Notes: generated from the letters alone by a model not told the origin. A DNA stretch of 64,000 nucleotides from Flagellimonas profundi (GCF_017313275.1 NZ_JAFLNM010000001.1:1364001-1428000); one strand, 5' to 3'; shown: positions 37,326 to 46,221, numbered from the stretch's first letter. Made by a program: numbers and translations.

Positions 37326-37988
37326 TTATCTATCAATGCGATATTTCACATATCCTTTCATTTGGTAGGAGCTAAGTACGGTTTGGGCCGTTAATGATAC
37401 TTTGAACATCGGCAGTAAAGCCTCTTTGTCCACTTCGAAGAAAAACATGGCCTGTCCACAAGAAATGAACTTGGCCCCCAAACCTTCCAACTCCCCAATG
37501 AGTTTCATGTTCGGGTTGTCCATTCCGAATTTCCCGTTATAAAATTCATTGGTGGTGAATGCGTTCAGTGAACCTGCGTGGACCACGATTACTGGAAAAA
37601 TATTTTCCAAAGGAATACCGGATGCCACATGTAAATTAATGATACGTGCCACCTCAACAATGCTTGCATCCAATTTGGAGGGGGAATCACTATCAAAATT
37701 GACCAGTTCGAACATCAATTTATATTCCAGATTTGGATCAGGGGTTTCGGTGATATCTTCCACGGGAATAACCCCGGAAAATGTTCCAGCCTCAAGAACA
37801 GGATAAGTGACAGCCGCCTCGATTTTGGCCATCATTTCTTGCCTCTTTTTTGCTTTTTCCGCCATTATGGAATCCATTGCGGCAGTAGTCATCGAAATAC
37901 TGTCATTTTCAGCAATTTGATCTTTGTTTTGGGAAAAACAGGTCAACATAAAAAGACCTGCAACTAACGAGAAAATAGTTTTTTTCAT
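37326..37988 (-). CDS. Exported DsrE-family protein
   Basis: A 220-residue protein with a signal peptide (MKKTIFSLVAGLFMLTCFSQ), a charged linker, then a DsrE-like domain (about 85-215) with ELVNFDSDSPSKLDASI, FPVIVVHAGSLNAF and the Cys-containing KFISCGQAMFF, as in DsrE/YchN proteins. Cytoplasmic relatives carry sulfur on that Cys; an exported version may bind sulfur or simply keep the fold. It has no DsrF or DsrH partner. Its gene converges on the DUF6090 gene, 38 bases away. Confidence 0.78.
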   Translation of the reverse strand: MKKTIFSLVAGLFMLTCFSQNKDQIAENDSISMTTAAMDSIMAEKAKKRQEMMAKIEAAVTYPVLEAGTFSGVIPVEDITETPDPNLEYKLMFELVNFDSDSPSKLDASIVEVARIINLHVASGIPLENIFPVIVVHAGSLNAFTTNEFYNGKFGMDNPNMKLIGELEGLGAKFISCGQAMFFFEVDKEALLPMFKVSLTAQTVLSSYQMKGYVKYRIDR

Positions 37989-38196
37989 TGGTTTATGGTT
38001 GGGTTGTTTTAGGATTGAATCATCTATGGTTTGCGATTCGCTGGAAACTATAGATTGAAAGTACGTAATTTATTCAGAAACCGAACACAGTCCAGATAGT
38101 GTAATGCCTTCATCAAGAGAATAGATTCCTTATCTTAGTTACCAATATGGTGTAAACCTAGATCACATGAACCAACTGAAACCAACAATACTTACG

Positions 38197-40602
38197 ATGA
38201 AAACATTTCAAAGTTTCCTATTTTCACTTATTATTTTCACCACCTCCTGCAAAAAGCAAGATACCACCAATGCGATTCAAATTGATGGCCTGACCGATAC
38301 TGTGGAGGTGCTTCGTGATGAAGTGGGTATCAACCATATTTACGCAAAAAATCAGCACGACCTGTTTTTCGCCCAAGGATATTATGCCGCAAAAGACCGT
38401 CTCTTTCAGTTTGAGATATGGCGAAGACAAGCCAAGGGAACAGTGGCGGAAATTTTGGGCGAAAGGGAACTAAAAAGGGATATCGGCACCCGTTTGTTCA
38501 AATTTAGGGGCGATATGAAGACCGAGATGCAACAGTACCATCCCGATGGAGAGGAGATCATCACTGCATATACCAATGGGGTAAACGCTTACATTGAAGA
38601 AGTACTACAAAACCCCGAATTATTGCCCATCACTTTCAAGGCCCTGGGCATCAAGCCACAGAAGTGGACTCCAGAAGTCGTCATTTCACGCCATCAAGGC
38701 CTATTGGGCAATATTACCAATGAATTGGACATCGGTAGGGCGGTCGCTAAATTAGGTCCTGAAAAAGTAAAAGAATACTATTGGTTTCATCCCAAAGAAC
38801 CTAAATTGGAATTAGATCCAGCAATTGACCCAGACCTATTGTCCGATGATATATTGGAATTATATGAAGCCTATCGGACCCCTGTGAAATTTGAGCCGGA
38901 AGATATTTTACCGGATTACCGTGTTGAGCAAAGTTTGAGCCAAAATGCTGAGCTAAAGATGTATCCATCTGAATCCGATAAACTGTGGATTGGCAGCAAC
39001 AATTGGGTAACCAGTCCTTCACTTGCAGAAAATGGACATGCCTATATGGCCAATGATCCGCACAGAACCGTGGCAGTACCCTCTCTTCGCTATTGGACAC
39101 ACTTATCTGCCCCTGGTTGGGACGTAATTGGCGGAGGTGAGCCAGAGATTCCTGGAATTTCCATCGGACACAATCAATACGGTGCTTGGGGTTTGACGGT
39201 TTTCAGAACAGATGGGGAAGATTTGATGGTCTATGAGCTGAATCCTGAAAATCTCAATCAATATAAATATAAGGACAGTTGGGAGGACATGGAGGTGATC
39301 AACGAGACCATTCCGGTAAAGAACAGTGAAGCTGCCCAGGTGGAACTGAAATATACCCGCCATGGCCCCGTCACCTATATCGATTCCCTGAATCATGTGG
39401 CCTACGCTGTGCGATGTGCTTGGATGGAACCTGGAAGCTCCCCTTATTTGGCTTCCCTGAGAATGAATCAAGCTAAAAATTGGGAAGAATTCAGGGATGC
39501 CTGTAATTACAGTAACATTCCGGGCGAAAACATGATATGGGCGGATAAAGAAGGTAACATAGGATGGCAAGCAGTGGGAATCGCCCCTGTCCGAAAAAAC
39601 TTCAGCGGATTGGTTCCCGTTCCCGGTGACGGCAGGTACGAGTGGGACGGCTACCTCCCTATCAAACAAAAACCCAACGATTATAATCCTTCCAACGGTT
39701 TTATCTCAACTGCCAATCAAAATGTAACTCCCGATGATTACACGGAATGGGACGCTATTGGCTATATGTGGAGCGATCCATTTAGAGGGGATAGATTGAA
39801 AGAGGTACTGGGCTCAGGTGAAAAACTGACCATGGAGGACATGAAGGCTTTGCAAACCGATTACCTGTCCATACCGGCTCGCACCCTTGTTCCACTATTG
39901 GAGAGTCAAACTTTTACCGACGACCTATTGAAACAAGCCCAACAAGGGTTGTTGGATTGGGATTTTGTTTTGGATAAAAACTCGGCAAATGCAGCTATTT
40001 ATGTGGCATGGGAAAGGGAGCTGATGAACGATTATTTTGAATATTTCCCAGATGCCGAAGTACAATCGGTCATTTCCAGGATACAAATGAACAAATTGAT
40101 GCAATGGATCCTTCGCCCGGAATCAAAATTTGGTGATAATGCAATGAACAAACGAGATCGTTATCTAGCAGGGACTTTTGCTTCTGCGGTAAAAGGCCTT
40201 TCCGAAAAATTTGGAAGTGATATGGCAACATGGCAGTATGGTCAAGCGGATTATAAACATGTGCAAATCACACATCCATTGGGCAACGTGGTCAATGCCG
40301 AATTACAATCCAAATTGAATACGGACAAATTACCCAGAGGGGGCAACCAATATACTCCCGGGGTAACAGGAAGCAACGACAACCAAACATCTGGAGCCAC
40401 TTTCAGGATCATTGTTGATGTAAATGACTGGAATGAATCCGTAGGGACAAATTCACCCGGACAATCCGGTGACCCTGATAGTCCCTTTTATAAAAACCTT
40501 TTTGAAGATTGGGCCAACGATACTTACTTTCCAGTCTACTACACAAGAGATAAGATAGAATCGATTACCGTTGACAAAGACCAACTTGTTCCAAAACAAT
40601 AA
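38197..40602 (+). CDS. Penicillin acylase-family Ntn hydrolase, lipoprotein precursor
   Basis: An 801-residue protein with a lipoprotein signal (MKTFQSFLFSLIIFTTSCKK); an earlier ATG at 38167 is in frame but weakens the signal. Autocatalytic Ntn processing is predicted at Ser267 in LWIGSNNWVT, splitting alpha and beta chains. DPHRTVAVPSLRYW follows the Ser as expected in the family. Known members cleave penicillin G, acyl-homoserine lactones or other amides; the substrate here cannot be read. The sirtuin gene starts 14 bases downstream, so the two are probably cotranscribed, without an evident functional link. Confidence 0.9.
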   Translation: MKTFQSFLFSLIIFTTSCKKQDTTNAIQIDGLTDTVEVLRDEVGINHIYAKNQHDLFFAQGYYAAKDRLFQFEIWRRQAKGTVAEILGERELKRDIGTRLFKFRGDMKTEMQQYHPDGEEIITAYTNGVNAYIEEVLQNPELLPITFKALGIKPQKWTPEVVISRHQGLLGNITNELDIGRAVAKLGPEKVKEYYWFHPKEPKLELDPAIDPDLLSDDILELYEAYRTPVKFEPEDILPDYRVEQSLSQNAELKMYPSESDKLWIGSNNWVTSPSLAENGHAYMANDPHRTVAVPSLRYWTHLSAPGWDVIGGGEPEIPGISIGHNQYGAWGLTVFRTDGEDLMVYELNPENLNQYKYKDSWEDMEVINETIPVKNSEAAQVELKYTRHGPVTYIDSLNHVAYAVRCAWMEPGSSPYLASLRMNQAKNWEEFRDACNYSNIPGENMIWADKEGNIGWQAVGIAPVRKNFSGLVPVPGDGRYEWDGYLPIKQKPNDYNPSNGFISTANQNVTPDDYTEWDAIGYMWSDPFRGDRLKEVLGSGEKLTMEDMKALQTDYLSIPARTLVPLLESQTFTDDLLKQAQQGLLDWDFVLDKNSANAAIYVAWERELMNDYFEYFPDAEVQSVISRIQMNKLMQWILRPESKFGDNAMNKRDRYLAGTFASAVKGLSEKFGSDMATWQYGQADYKHVQITHPLGNVVNAELQSKLNTDKLPRGGNQYTPGVTGSNDNQTSGATFRIIVDVNDWNESVGTNSPGQSGDPDSPFYKNLFEDWANDTYFPVYYTRDKIESITVDKDQLVPKQ

Positions 40603-40616
40603 ATTACCCACCATAA

Positions 40617-41315
40617 ATGGCAAAGAAGAAAATAGTTGTATTGACCGGTGCAGGAATGAGTGCCGAGAGTGGACTAAAAACCTTTCGCGACGAAAATGGA
40701 CTTTGGGAAGGTCATGATGTAATGCAAGTAGCCTCGCCGCAAGGATTTGCCAGAAATCCCGAACTGGTACTTGAATTTTACAACCAGCGGAGAAGGCAAT
40801 TATTGGATGTTTCGCCCAACAAGGGCCATTTGGCGCTGGCCGAACTGGAACAAGGGTTTGATGTAAGCATTGTAACCCAAAACATTGATAATCTTCATGA
40901 GAAAGCAGGTAGTTCCCACGTGGTGCACTTGCACGGCGAACTGTTCAAAGTGCGCAGTACGGTAAATGAAAACCATATATTGGACTGGAAAAAAGACTTG
41001 GTTTTGGGCGATACAGATGATATGGGCAATCAATTGCGTCCGCACATTGTGTGGTTTGGTGAAATGGTTCCCATGCTGGAAACTGCTGCGCAAATCACAC
41101 AACAGGCCGAAATATTGATTATCGTGGGAACATCCATGCAAGTATACCCGGCTGCAAGTTTAATACATTATGCATCCAAACAGACCCCAATTTACTTTAT
41201 TGACCCCAAGCCAAACATTCGGTCGGCCGATTTTAATAACCTTACCGTGATTCCGGAAACTGCTGCCGAGGGTGTTCCCCAATTGGTGAAAGAACTTTTT
41301 AATAGTTGGCCCTAG
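40617..41315 (+). CDS. Sirtuin-type NAD-dependent protein deacylase, class III, cysteine-free
   Basis: A 232-residue sirtuin. NAD-binding segments are VLTGAGMSAESGL, TQNIDNLHEKAG and the catalytic His106 in VHLHGELFK. The class III (desuccinylase/demalonylase) signature Tyr-x-x-Arg is present at Tyr55 and Arg58 in EFYNQRRRQL, as in SIRT5 and CobB. The entire protein contains no cysteine, so the four-Cys zinc module of CobB and SIRT5 is absent; that region is shortened to KVRSTVNENHILDWKK. It may be a zinc-free sirtuin. Its 3' end overlaps the convergent haem-binding gene by 17 bases. Confidence 0.92.
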   Translation: MAKKKIVVLTGAGMSAESGLKTFRDENGLWEGHDVMQVASPQGFARNPELVLEFYNQRRRQLLDVSPNKGHLALAELEQGFDVSIVTQNIDNLHEKAGSSHVVHLHGELFKVRSTVNENHILDWKKDLVLGDTDDMGNQLRPHIVWFGEMVPMLETAAQITQQAEILIIVGTSMQVYPAASLIHYASKQTPIYFIDPKPNIRSADFNNLTVIPETAAEGVPQLVKELFNSWP

Positions 41316-41754
41316 CTTCATTGGCCCATGCAAGCAGAGCACTTATTTGTTCATCGGACAATTTCGCATCTGCATGGGTCCAAGTGTATTCATTTAAAGG
41401 CATTTCACCCTCCTTCACTTCTTCGATAACCTCTTCGAGTTTGTGATCTTTCTTTTTCGTGTCATAGCTTTCCCAATCGGAAAAATTCAAATGTTCTTTT
41501 CCCTCCTCAATATGGTCTGCCAACCAATAGGATACCGGTGCTATGTTATTGTACCAAGGATATTCGGTATTGGCACTATGGCAATCATAACAAGCTGTCT
41601 TCAAAATTTGCTTTACTTCAACTGAGGGTTGTGTCTCGGCTTCAAAAACGGCCACATAATCGCCTTCAGCCTTGTTTTTTTCAGGACGATAGAATTGCAT
41701 CCCGATCAATACGATCAATAGAACTATTGCTATTTTTTTCACTATTTTCATCAC
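41299..41754 (-). CDS. Haem-binding domain protein (single CxxCH), membrane-anchored
   Basis: A 151-residue protein with an N-terminal membrane segment (KIAIVLLIVLIGMQFY) and a c-type haem motif CYDCH (Cys55, Cys58, His59) in KTACYDCHSANTEYPWYNNIAPVSYWLADH. This pattern is the haem-binding domain family (Haem_bd) widespread in Bacteroidota, probably a periplasmic one-haem electron carrier, with the distal ligand not obvious. It overlaps the sirtuin gene convergently by 17 bases and starts divergently from the HEAT-like gene at 41787. Confidence 0.85.
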   Translation of the reverse strand: MMKIVKKIAIVLLIVLIGMQFYRPEKNKAEGDYVAVFEAETQPSVEVKQILKTACYDCHSANTEYPWYNNIAPVSYWLADHIEEGKEHLNFSDWESYDTKKKDHKLEEVIEEVKEGEMPLNEYTWTHADAKLSDEQISALLAWANEARANY

Positions 41755-41786
41755 GTACAGGATTTTAGTAAATATATCGATTTTTT

Positions 41787-42359
41787 GTGACCGAAGAGCA
41801 GCTTCATACCGAACTTAGTTCAGGCAGAATATCCAAATCCCAAATTGATGACTTGGTCAATCAGTTAACCAAGGAGCCCCAATTGGCCCAAGCTCTCTAC
41901 AAGGAGGTTTTATTGGAAGACAAAGAAGGTACCTTTAATGCGAGCTGGACATTTGACCATTTGATGCGCAAAAAACTAACCTACCTACTTCCTTTTTTTG
42001 AAGATTTTGTCAATGGTTTATCAGTTTTAAAGACCGAATCCTGTATTCGGCCCACGGCTCATGTTTGCGAAATGATATGTGAAGCCTATTTCAAAAAAAA
42101 GCAACCGGAATTTGTTCAAAATATAACGGATGAACAATTGGAAAAAATCATGACTGCTTGTTTTGATTGGTTGATTGGCCCCATAAACGTTGCACCAAAG
42201 GTATTTGCTATGACAAGCCTTTACTATTTGGGTCTTAAGTTTGATTGGGTACACCCCGAACTCAAACTCGTTCTAGAAGAAAGCTACGCCTCTGGTACCA
42301 CAGGATATAAAAACCGTGCAAAAAAAACTCTGGATAAGTTGGCCAAATTGGGTGTCTAA
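41787..42359 (+). CDS. Alpha-helical protein upstream of purB, unknown function
   Basis: A 190-residue protein starting at GTG 41787 (codons TEEQLHTELSSG follow). It is entirely helical by composition, with segments such as MRKKLTYLLPFFEDFV, RPTAHVCEMICEAYF and PKVFAMTSLYYLGLKFDWVH spaced like HEAT-type helical repeats. I recall short proteins like this being named 'adenylosuccinate lyase' in flavobacterial genomes, because they sit before purB; the fumarase-fold signature is absent, so that label is wrong. It ends 45 bases before purB, whose promoter lies within its last codons. Confidence 0.75.
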   Translation: MTEEQLHTELSSGRISKSQIDDLVNQLTKEPQLAQALYKEVLLEDKEGTFNASWTFDHLMRKKLTYLLPFFEDFVNGLSVLKTESCIRPTAHVCEMICEAYFKKKQPEFVQNITDEQLEKIMTACFDWLIGPINVAPKVFAMTSLYYLGLKFDWVHPELKLVLEESYASGTTGYKNRAKKTLDKLAKLGV

Positions 42360-42381
42360 ACCGCAGGTTTAAGTATCTTTG
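42348..42381 (+). promoter_or_regulatory. purB promoter, TTG-N23-TATCTTTG
   Basis: TTG (42348-42350, inside the end of the upstream gene) and TATCTTTG (42374-42381) are 23 bases apart, at the upper edge of the consensus. The predicted start lies just before the purB ATG at 42405. Confidence 0.5.
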
Positions 42382-42404
42382 ATGCTTTCAAAATTTTCTG
42401 GACC

Positions 42405-43748
42405 ATGTCATTGACACCACTTAATGCCATTTCGCCGATTGACGGTAGATATAGAAACAAAACCAAAGCCTTAAAAGACTATTTTTCGGAAGAGGCCCTG
42501 ATCAAATACCGCGTTCAAGTAGAAATTGAATACTTTATCGCGCTATGTGAGGTACCCTTGCCACAGTTGGCCGATTTCAACAAGGCTTTGTTCCCAGAAT
42601 TGCAGAAAATCTACCAAGAGTTTTCTTCGGAGGATGCCCAGACCATAAAGGACATTGAAAAAACAACCAATCACGATGTAAAAGCCGTGGAATACTTCAT
42701 CAAACAAAAGTTCGATGGGTTAAAGCTTCAAAAATACAAGGAGTTTATCCACTTTGGGTTAACCTCCCAAGATATCAACAACACGGCAATTCCGCTTTCC
42801 ATCAAAGAGGCCATGAACGATGTTTACGTGCCCTCCTATTTGGAAGTTTTTGAAAAACTAAAAGAGCTTTCCAAAGAATGGGAGAACATCCCTATGTTGG
42901 CCAGAACACATGGTCAGCCAGCCTCCCCTACCCGATTGGGCAAGGAAATCGACGTGTTTGTGGAGCGGTTCAAGGAGCAGTTCAATTTGTTGAACGATAT
43001 CCCCAGTGCAGCAAAATTTGGTGGTGCCACCGGGAATTACAATGCACACAAAGTGGCATATCCCAACAACGATTGGAGAGCTTTCGGAAAACAGTTTGTA
43101 CAGGAAAAGCTAGGGTTGTACCACTCCTTCCCCACCACTCAAATTGAGCATTACGATCATATGGCCGCTTTGTTCGATTGCCTCAAGCGCATCAACACCA
43201 TTTTGATTGATTTGGACAGGGATATTTGGACGTACATCTCCATGGATTACTTTAAGCAGAAAATCAAAAAAGGAGAAGTAGGGTCTTCGGCCATGCCACA
43301 TAAGGTCAACCCTATTGATTTTGAGAATTCCGAAGGAAACTTGGGCTTGGCCAATGCCATTTTTGAGCATTTATCGGCCAAACTGCCCATTTCCCGATTG
43401 CAACGCGACCTCACGGACAGCACCGTTTTAAGAAACGTAGGTGTACCTTTTGCACATACCATAGTTGGATTTCAATCCACGTTAAAAGGGTTGAACAAAC
43501 TGGTATTGAACCAGGCCAAGTTCGAAAAGGACCTGGAGGACAATTGGGCCGTTGTGGCTGAAGCCATTCAGACGATTTTGCGAAGAGAAGGCTATCCCAA
43601 CCCCTACGAAGCCTTAAAAGGTCTCACTCGTACCAACGAGAAAATCAATCAAAAATCCATTGCCGATTTTATTGAAACCTTGGACGTTTCCGATGCCATT
43701 AAAACTGAGCTGAAACAAATAACCCCAGCGAATTACACCGGGGTTTAA
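42405..43748 (+). CDS. purB: Adenylosuccinate lyase
   Basis: PurB cleaves adenylosuccinate to AMP and fumarate and SAICAR to AICAR in purine synthesis. The 447-residue protein has the fumarase/aspartase superfamily signature GSSAMPHKVNPIDFENSEG with the catalytic Ser in that flexible loop, and MLARTHGQPASPTRLGKE earlier with the catalytic His. TSQDINNTAIPL is also typical. Other pur genes are not adjacent, and purB is followed by repeat-containing intergenic sequence. Confidence 0.97.
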   Translation: MSLTPLNAISPIDGRYRNKTKALKDYFSEEALIKYRVQVEIEYFIALCEVPLPQLADFNKALFPELQKIYQEFSSEDAQTIKDIEKTTNHDVKAVEYFIKQKFDGLKLQKYKEFIHFGLTSQDINNTAIPLSIKEAMNDVYVPSYLEVFEKLKELSKEWENIPMLARTHGQPASPTRLGKEIDVFVERFKEQFNLLNDIPSAAKFGGATGNYNAHKVAYPNNDWRAFGKQFVQEKLGLYHSFPTTQIEHYDHMAALFDCLKRINTILIDLDRDIWTYISMDYFKQKIKKGEVGSSAMPHKVNPIDFENSEGNLGLANAIFEHLSAKLPISRLQRDLTDSTVLRNVGVPFAHTIVGFQSTLKGLNKLVLNQAKFEKDLEDNWAVVAEAIQTILRREGYPNPYEALKGLTRTNEKINQKSIADFIETLDVSDAIKTELKQITPANYTGV

Positions 43749-44084
43749 TTAAGTTCGGCTCAAACCATCTCGACTGCGCTCGATGTGACACACATTCCTT
43801 GGCTTTGTGAAGACAGTCATGGTTGTCATTCTGGAGGAGCACTGCAACTGAAGAATCTCTTTTCAAGAATAAGAACAAGAGCAAAAGCATCCCCAATTAT
43901 TCGGGTAATTCGTGTAAATCCCTTGCCCAAGATGAGATGTCTTGACAGCCTTTGAAATTACGAAGGAACCGGCTCACAATGCTTCTCGAAATCCCTATCA
44001 AACCTTTACCATTGACCTGAATGCTTACTAATCAACCAAGCCAATATTCTACTAATCGGAACATCCAAGAATCCAACTACACCA
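43749..44084. other. 336-base non-coding stretch between purB and mscS
   Basis: No credible gene on either strand. The first 110 bases hold the repeat-like segment described at 43764-43860; the remaining 220 bases are AT-rich unstructured sequence. A weak hairpin AACCCC/GGGGTT spans the purB stop without a T tract. No tRNA or promoter motif stands out. Confidence 0.7.
43764..43860. repeat. Flavobacterial intergenic repeat-like segment
   Basis: CCATCTCGACTGCGCTCGATG (first 20 bases from 43765) contains TCGA-CTGCGC-TCGA, a small hairpin, and is followed by the segment TTGTCATTCTGGAGGAGC and GAAGAATCTC (43823-43859). Both word types recur between genes in many flavobacterial genomes as dispersed palindromic repeats, from memory. 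It cannot be proved dispersed within one window. Confidence 0.5.
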
Positions 44085-44900
44085 TTATCCTTGCTTATGA
44101 ATCTCCACCTGATGTGGGTATGGAATTTCGATTCCAGCTTTGTCCAGAGCGATTTTGCAATTTTCGTGGGTCGCGAAATATACATCCCAGTAATCCTCGG
44201 GCTTGCAAAAAGGCCTTACCGCAAAATTCACAGAGCTATCGGCCAATTCCAATACGTTTACGGATGGTTCTGGATCTTTAAGTACTTTTTTATTTGAGGT
44301 CAATACCTTTAACAATACTTCTTTGGTTTTTTTGATGTCCTCATCATACCCAACTCCTATTACAGTATCCACACGCATTTTCCCCTCGGCTGTGTAATTG
44401 ATTATGTTACCGTTGGCCATGGCACCATTAGGGATAATTGCAAGCTTGTTCTGCGGAGTTACCAACTTTGTGGTAAATATTTCGATTCCCTTTACTTTTC
44501 CCAAAATGCCCTGTGCTTCTACCAGGTCTCCAATTTTATAAGGTTTGAAAATCATGATCAACACACCTCCGGCAAAATTGGACAGTGAGCCTTGTAAGGC
44601 CAAACCCACCGCAAGACCTGCTGCTGCGATTACGGCGGCAAATGTGGTAACATCCACGCCCAATCGGGAGATTACAATAATGATCAAGAATACTTTGAGG
44701 GCCCAAGAAAAAAGGTTGAGTAAAAACTTTTGTAAGGATTCATCGTACTTGCTTTTCGACATTACCTTTCGGGTACCGCCAATAATCTTTTTTACCACCC
44801 ACATACCTACAATGTAGATGATAAGGGCCGTAATTAGTTTGGGACCGAATTCTTTGGCCAGTTCAATTCCATAATCGAACCATTCTTGTGCTTTTTCCAT
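44085..44900 (-). CDS. Small-conductance mechanosensitive channel (MscS family)
   Basis: A 271-residue protein with three membrane segments (about 19-38, 60-83 and 88-112) and a soluble beta domain behind them. The pore helix has the family pattern AAAGLAVGLALQGSLSNFAGGVLI, first part shown, followed by FKPYKIGDLVEAQGILGKV and NKLAIIPNGAMANGNIINYT. It opens under membrane tension to release osmolytes. Length is close to E. coli MscS (286). It is monocistronic; a second MscS-type protein lies at 61295. Confidence 0.92.
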   Translation of the reverse strand: MEKAQEWFDYGIELAKEFGPKLITALIIYIVGMWVVKKIIGGTRKVMSKSKYDESLQKFLLNLFSWALKVFLIIIVISRLGVDVTTFAAVIAAAGLAVGLALQGSLSNFAGGVLIMIFKPYKIGDLVEAQGILGKVKGIEIFTTKLVTPQNKLAIIPNGAMANGNIINYTAEGKMRVDTVIGVGYDEDIKKTKEVLLKVLTSNKKVLKDPEPSVNVLELADSSVNFAVRPFCKPEDYWDVYFATHENCKIALDKAGIEIPYPHQVEIHKQG

Positions 44901-44977
44901 GATGCCTAGGTTTTGTTAGTGTTCTTATAATGAGACACTAAGATACTAAACTAGGTCACTTATTATCTGCCATAACC

Positions 44978-45004
44978 AAAAAAGGGCGACAAACGTCGCC
45001 CTTT
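44978..45004 (-). terminator. Terminator of the ECF-module operon
   Basis: AAAGGGCGAC (44981-44990) pairs perfectly with GTCGCCCTTT (44995-45004) around a 4-base loop; on the minus strand it is followed by a T run. It ends the transcript of the DUF4252 lipoprotein gene. Confidence 0.88.
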
Positions 45005-45026
45005 ACTCAATATATAATGTTTGGTC

Positions 45027-45566
45027 TTAGCCTTTTAAGAAGTCCCCAATTTCACCAAGGCCTTCACCTTTATAATCGGATTTTTGAATGGCCTGCATTA
45101 ACTGCACAATGTGAGCCGGGTTCATATCTTTACCTAGTACACGTACCAGAGCAAAACCTTTGTCTTTACTATCCCCATAAATGATTACTTCATCAATGGC
45201 GTCCTCATCACCCAAATATTTGATAACGCCTTTACCGTATTGCGAGTTGATTTTCATTAACTCCACAAAGTCATCATTTTTTAAAATCTCGCGCACCTTT
45301 TTCTTTTCAATTTCATATTCAGCTTCATTGTCCGCATTCTTTCTAAAGGCCAATAAATTAAATTTACGTAGGGATTCTATGGCTTCTATTTGAGTTGGAT
45401 TCAAATCTTCCTCATTTAGTTTTAGAATACTGGCGGGAACATCGATGGACAAAAAGTTCGGATTTTCCGAATTGTCCACATAATATTCTTGCAGACTGGG
45501 CTGCGAAGCGCATGAAGCCAGAAGTATTGCTCCGGCTACCAACATGGTTTTAATAATATGTTTCAT
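45027..45566 (-). CDS. DUF4252-family lipoprotein
   Basis: A 179-residue lipoprotein (MKHIIKTMLVAGAILLASCAS, lipobox LASC) with a mature alpha/beta domain: NFLSIDVPASILKLNEEDL, YEIEKKKVREILKNDD and KGFALVRVLGKDMNPAHIVQ. This is the DUF4252 pattern. Function unknown; the family commonly follows ECF sigma/anti-sigma genes in Bacteroidota and may be part of the envelope stress response or its signal. It is the last gene of the unit. 115 bases containing a palindrome separate it from the DUF4252 gene upstream. Confidence 0.85.
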   Translation of the reverse strand: MKHIIKTMLVAGAILLASCASQPSLQEYYVDNSENPNFLSIDVPASILKLNEEDLNPTQIEAIESLRKFNLLAFRKNADNEAEYEIEKKKVREILKNDDFVELMKINSQYGKGVIKYLGDEDAIDEVIIYGDSKDKGFALVRVLGKDMNPAHIVQLMQAIQKSDYKGEGLGEIGDFLKG

Positions 45567-45590
45567 CTTATTTTGTTTTTGATTGATTCT

Positions 45591-45611
45591 GTCAACTGAT
45601 AATCAGTTGAC
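45591..45611. promoter_or_regulatory. Perfect 21-bp palindrome before the DUF4252 lipoprotein gene
   Basis: GTCAACTGAT and ATCAGTTGAC are separated by one base, a perfect dyad of 10-bp arms, lying 25 bases before the start codon of the minus-strand gene. A related word pair (CAACCGAT) flanks it at 45650-45672. It could be an operator or an mRNA hairpin; the 1-base loop makes a DNA-binding site more likely. Confidence 0.5.
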
Positions 45612-45681
45612 AATAATTAGTTGGTTTTTTTTGCATTTTGTTACAATTCCCAACCGATTATTGTCAACCGATATTCTCTAT

Positions 45682-46221
45682 TTAGTTTTTCTTACTTGCT
45701 TCGTTAAGTTCTTCTGGCAAGTTCATTTTCTTGGTCAACGAACTGATCTTGTTCAAATCTATATCACCTGTAAGGGATAAGATTACGGTTTCGAACTTTC
45801 TGCCATCGGCCTCCACGTTCTTCATTCCTGTTACGAACATCAACAGTTCGCTTACATGGTCTGCATCCCGTCCTTCTTTAATATAGAATTTAACGTTGGC
45901 ATCTTTGTCCTTAACCCTCATCAACTCCTCCATTTTAGAAGACTTTAAGTAGCTCTCCACAGAAGACTTCATATCCTCTCCTATTTTCTTGTTTTCGGTC
46001 GTAAACACCTTCAAACTCTTAAGACTGCTTGTAATATCAATAAAATCTTGTGCTTCCGGGTCATCGACCTCTACATCGATTTTTGCCAAAAGATTGAACA
46101 TGCTTTTGTTCACCACTACGGATGTTACATCATCCAAATCTTCAAACTTGTCAAAAAGGGATTGTGAGAACCCTGCCAAAGGCAATAATGCCATTACTGC
46201 GATTAAAATATACTTTTTCAT
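45682..46221 (-). CDS. DUF4252-family exported protein
   Basis: A 179-residue protein best started at ATG 46221 (MKKYILIAVMALLPLAGFSQ), giving a signal peptide; a longer frame exists upstream but runs through the anti-sigma gene end. The mature domain (DDVTSVVVNKSMFNLLAKID, KKIGEDMKSSVESYLKSSKM, EGRDADHVSELLMFVTG) is DUF4252. It is the second DUF4252 protein in the unit and lacks the lipobox of the other, so one is soluble in the periplasm and one lipid-anchored. It begins 13 bases after the anti-sigma gene. Confidence 0.85.
   Translation of the reverse strand: MKKYILIAVMALLPLAGFSQSLFDKFEDLDDVTSVVVNKSMFNLLAKIDVEVDDPEAQDFIDITSSLKSLKVFTTENKKIGEDMKSSVESYLKSSKMEELMRVKDKDANVKFYIKEGRDADHVSELLMFVTGMKNVEADGRKFETVILSLTGDIDLNKISSLTKKMNLPEELNEASKKN

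Noticed and set aside
39103..39669. 188-codon frame antisense inside the penicillin acylase gene
   Set aside because: Lies fully within a gene with clear Ntn hydrolase motifs; shadow frame.
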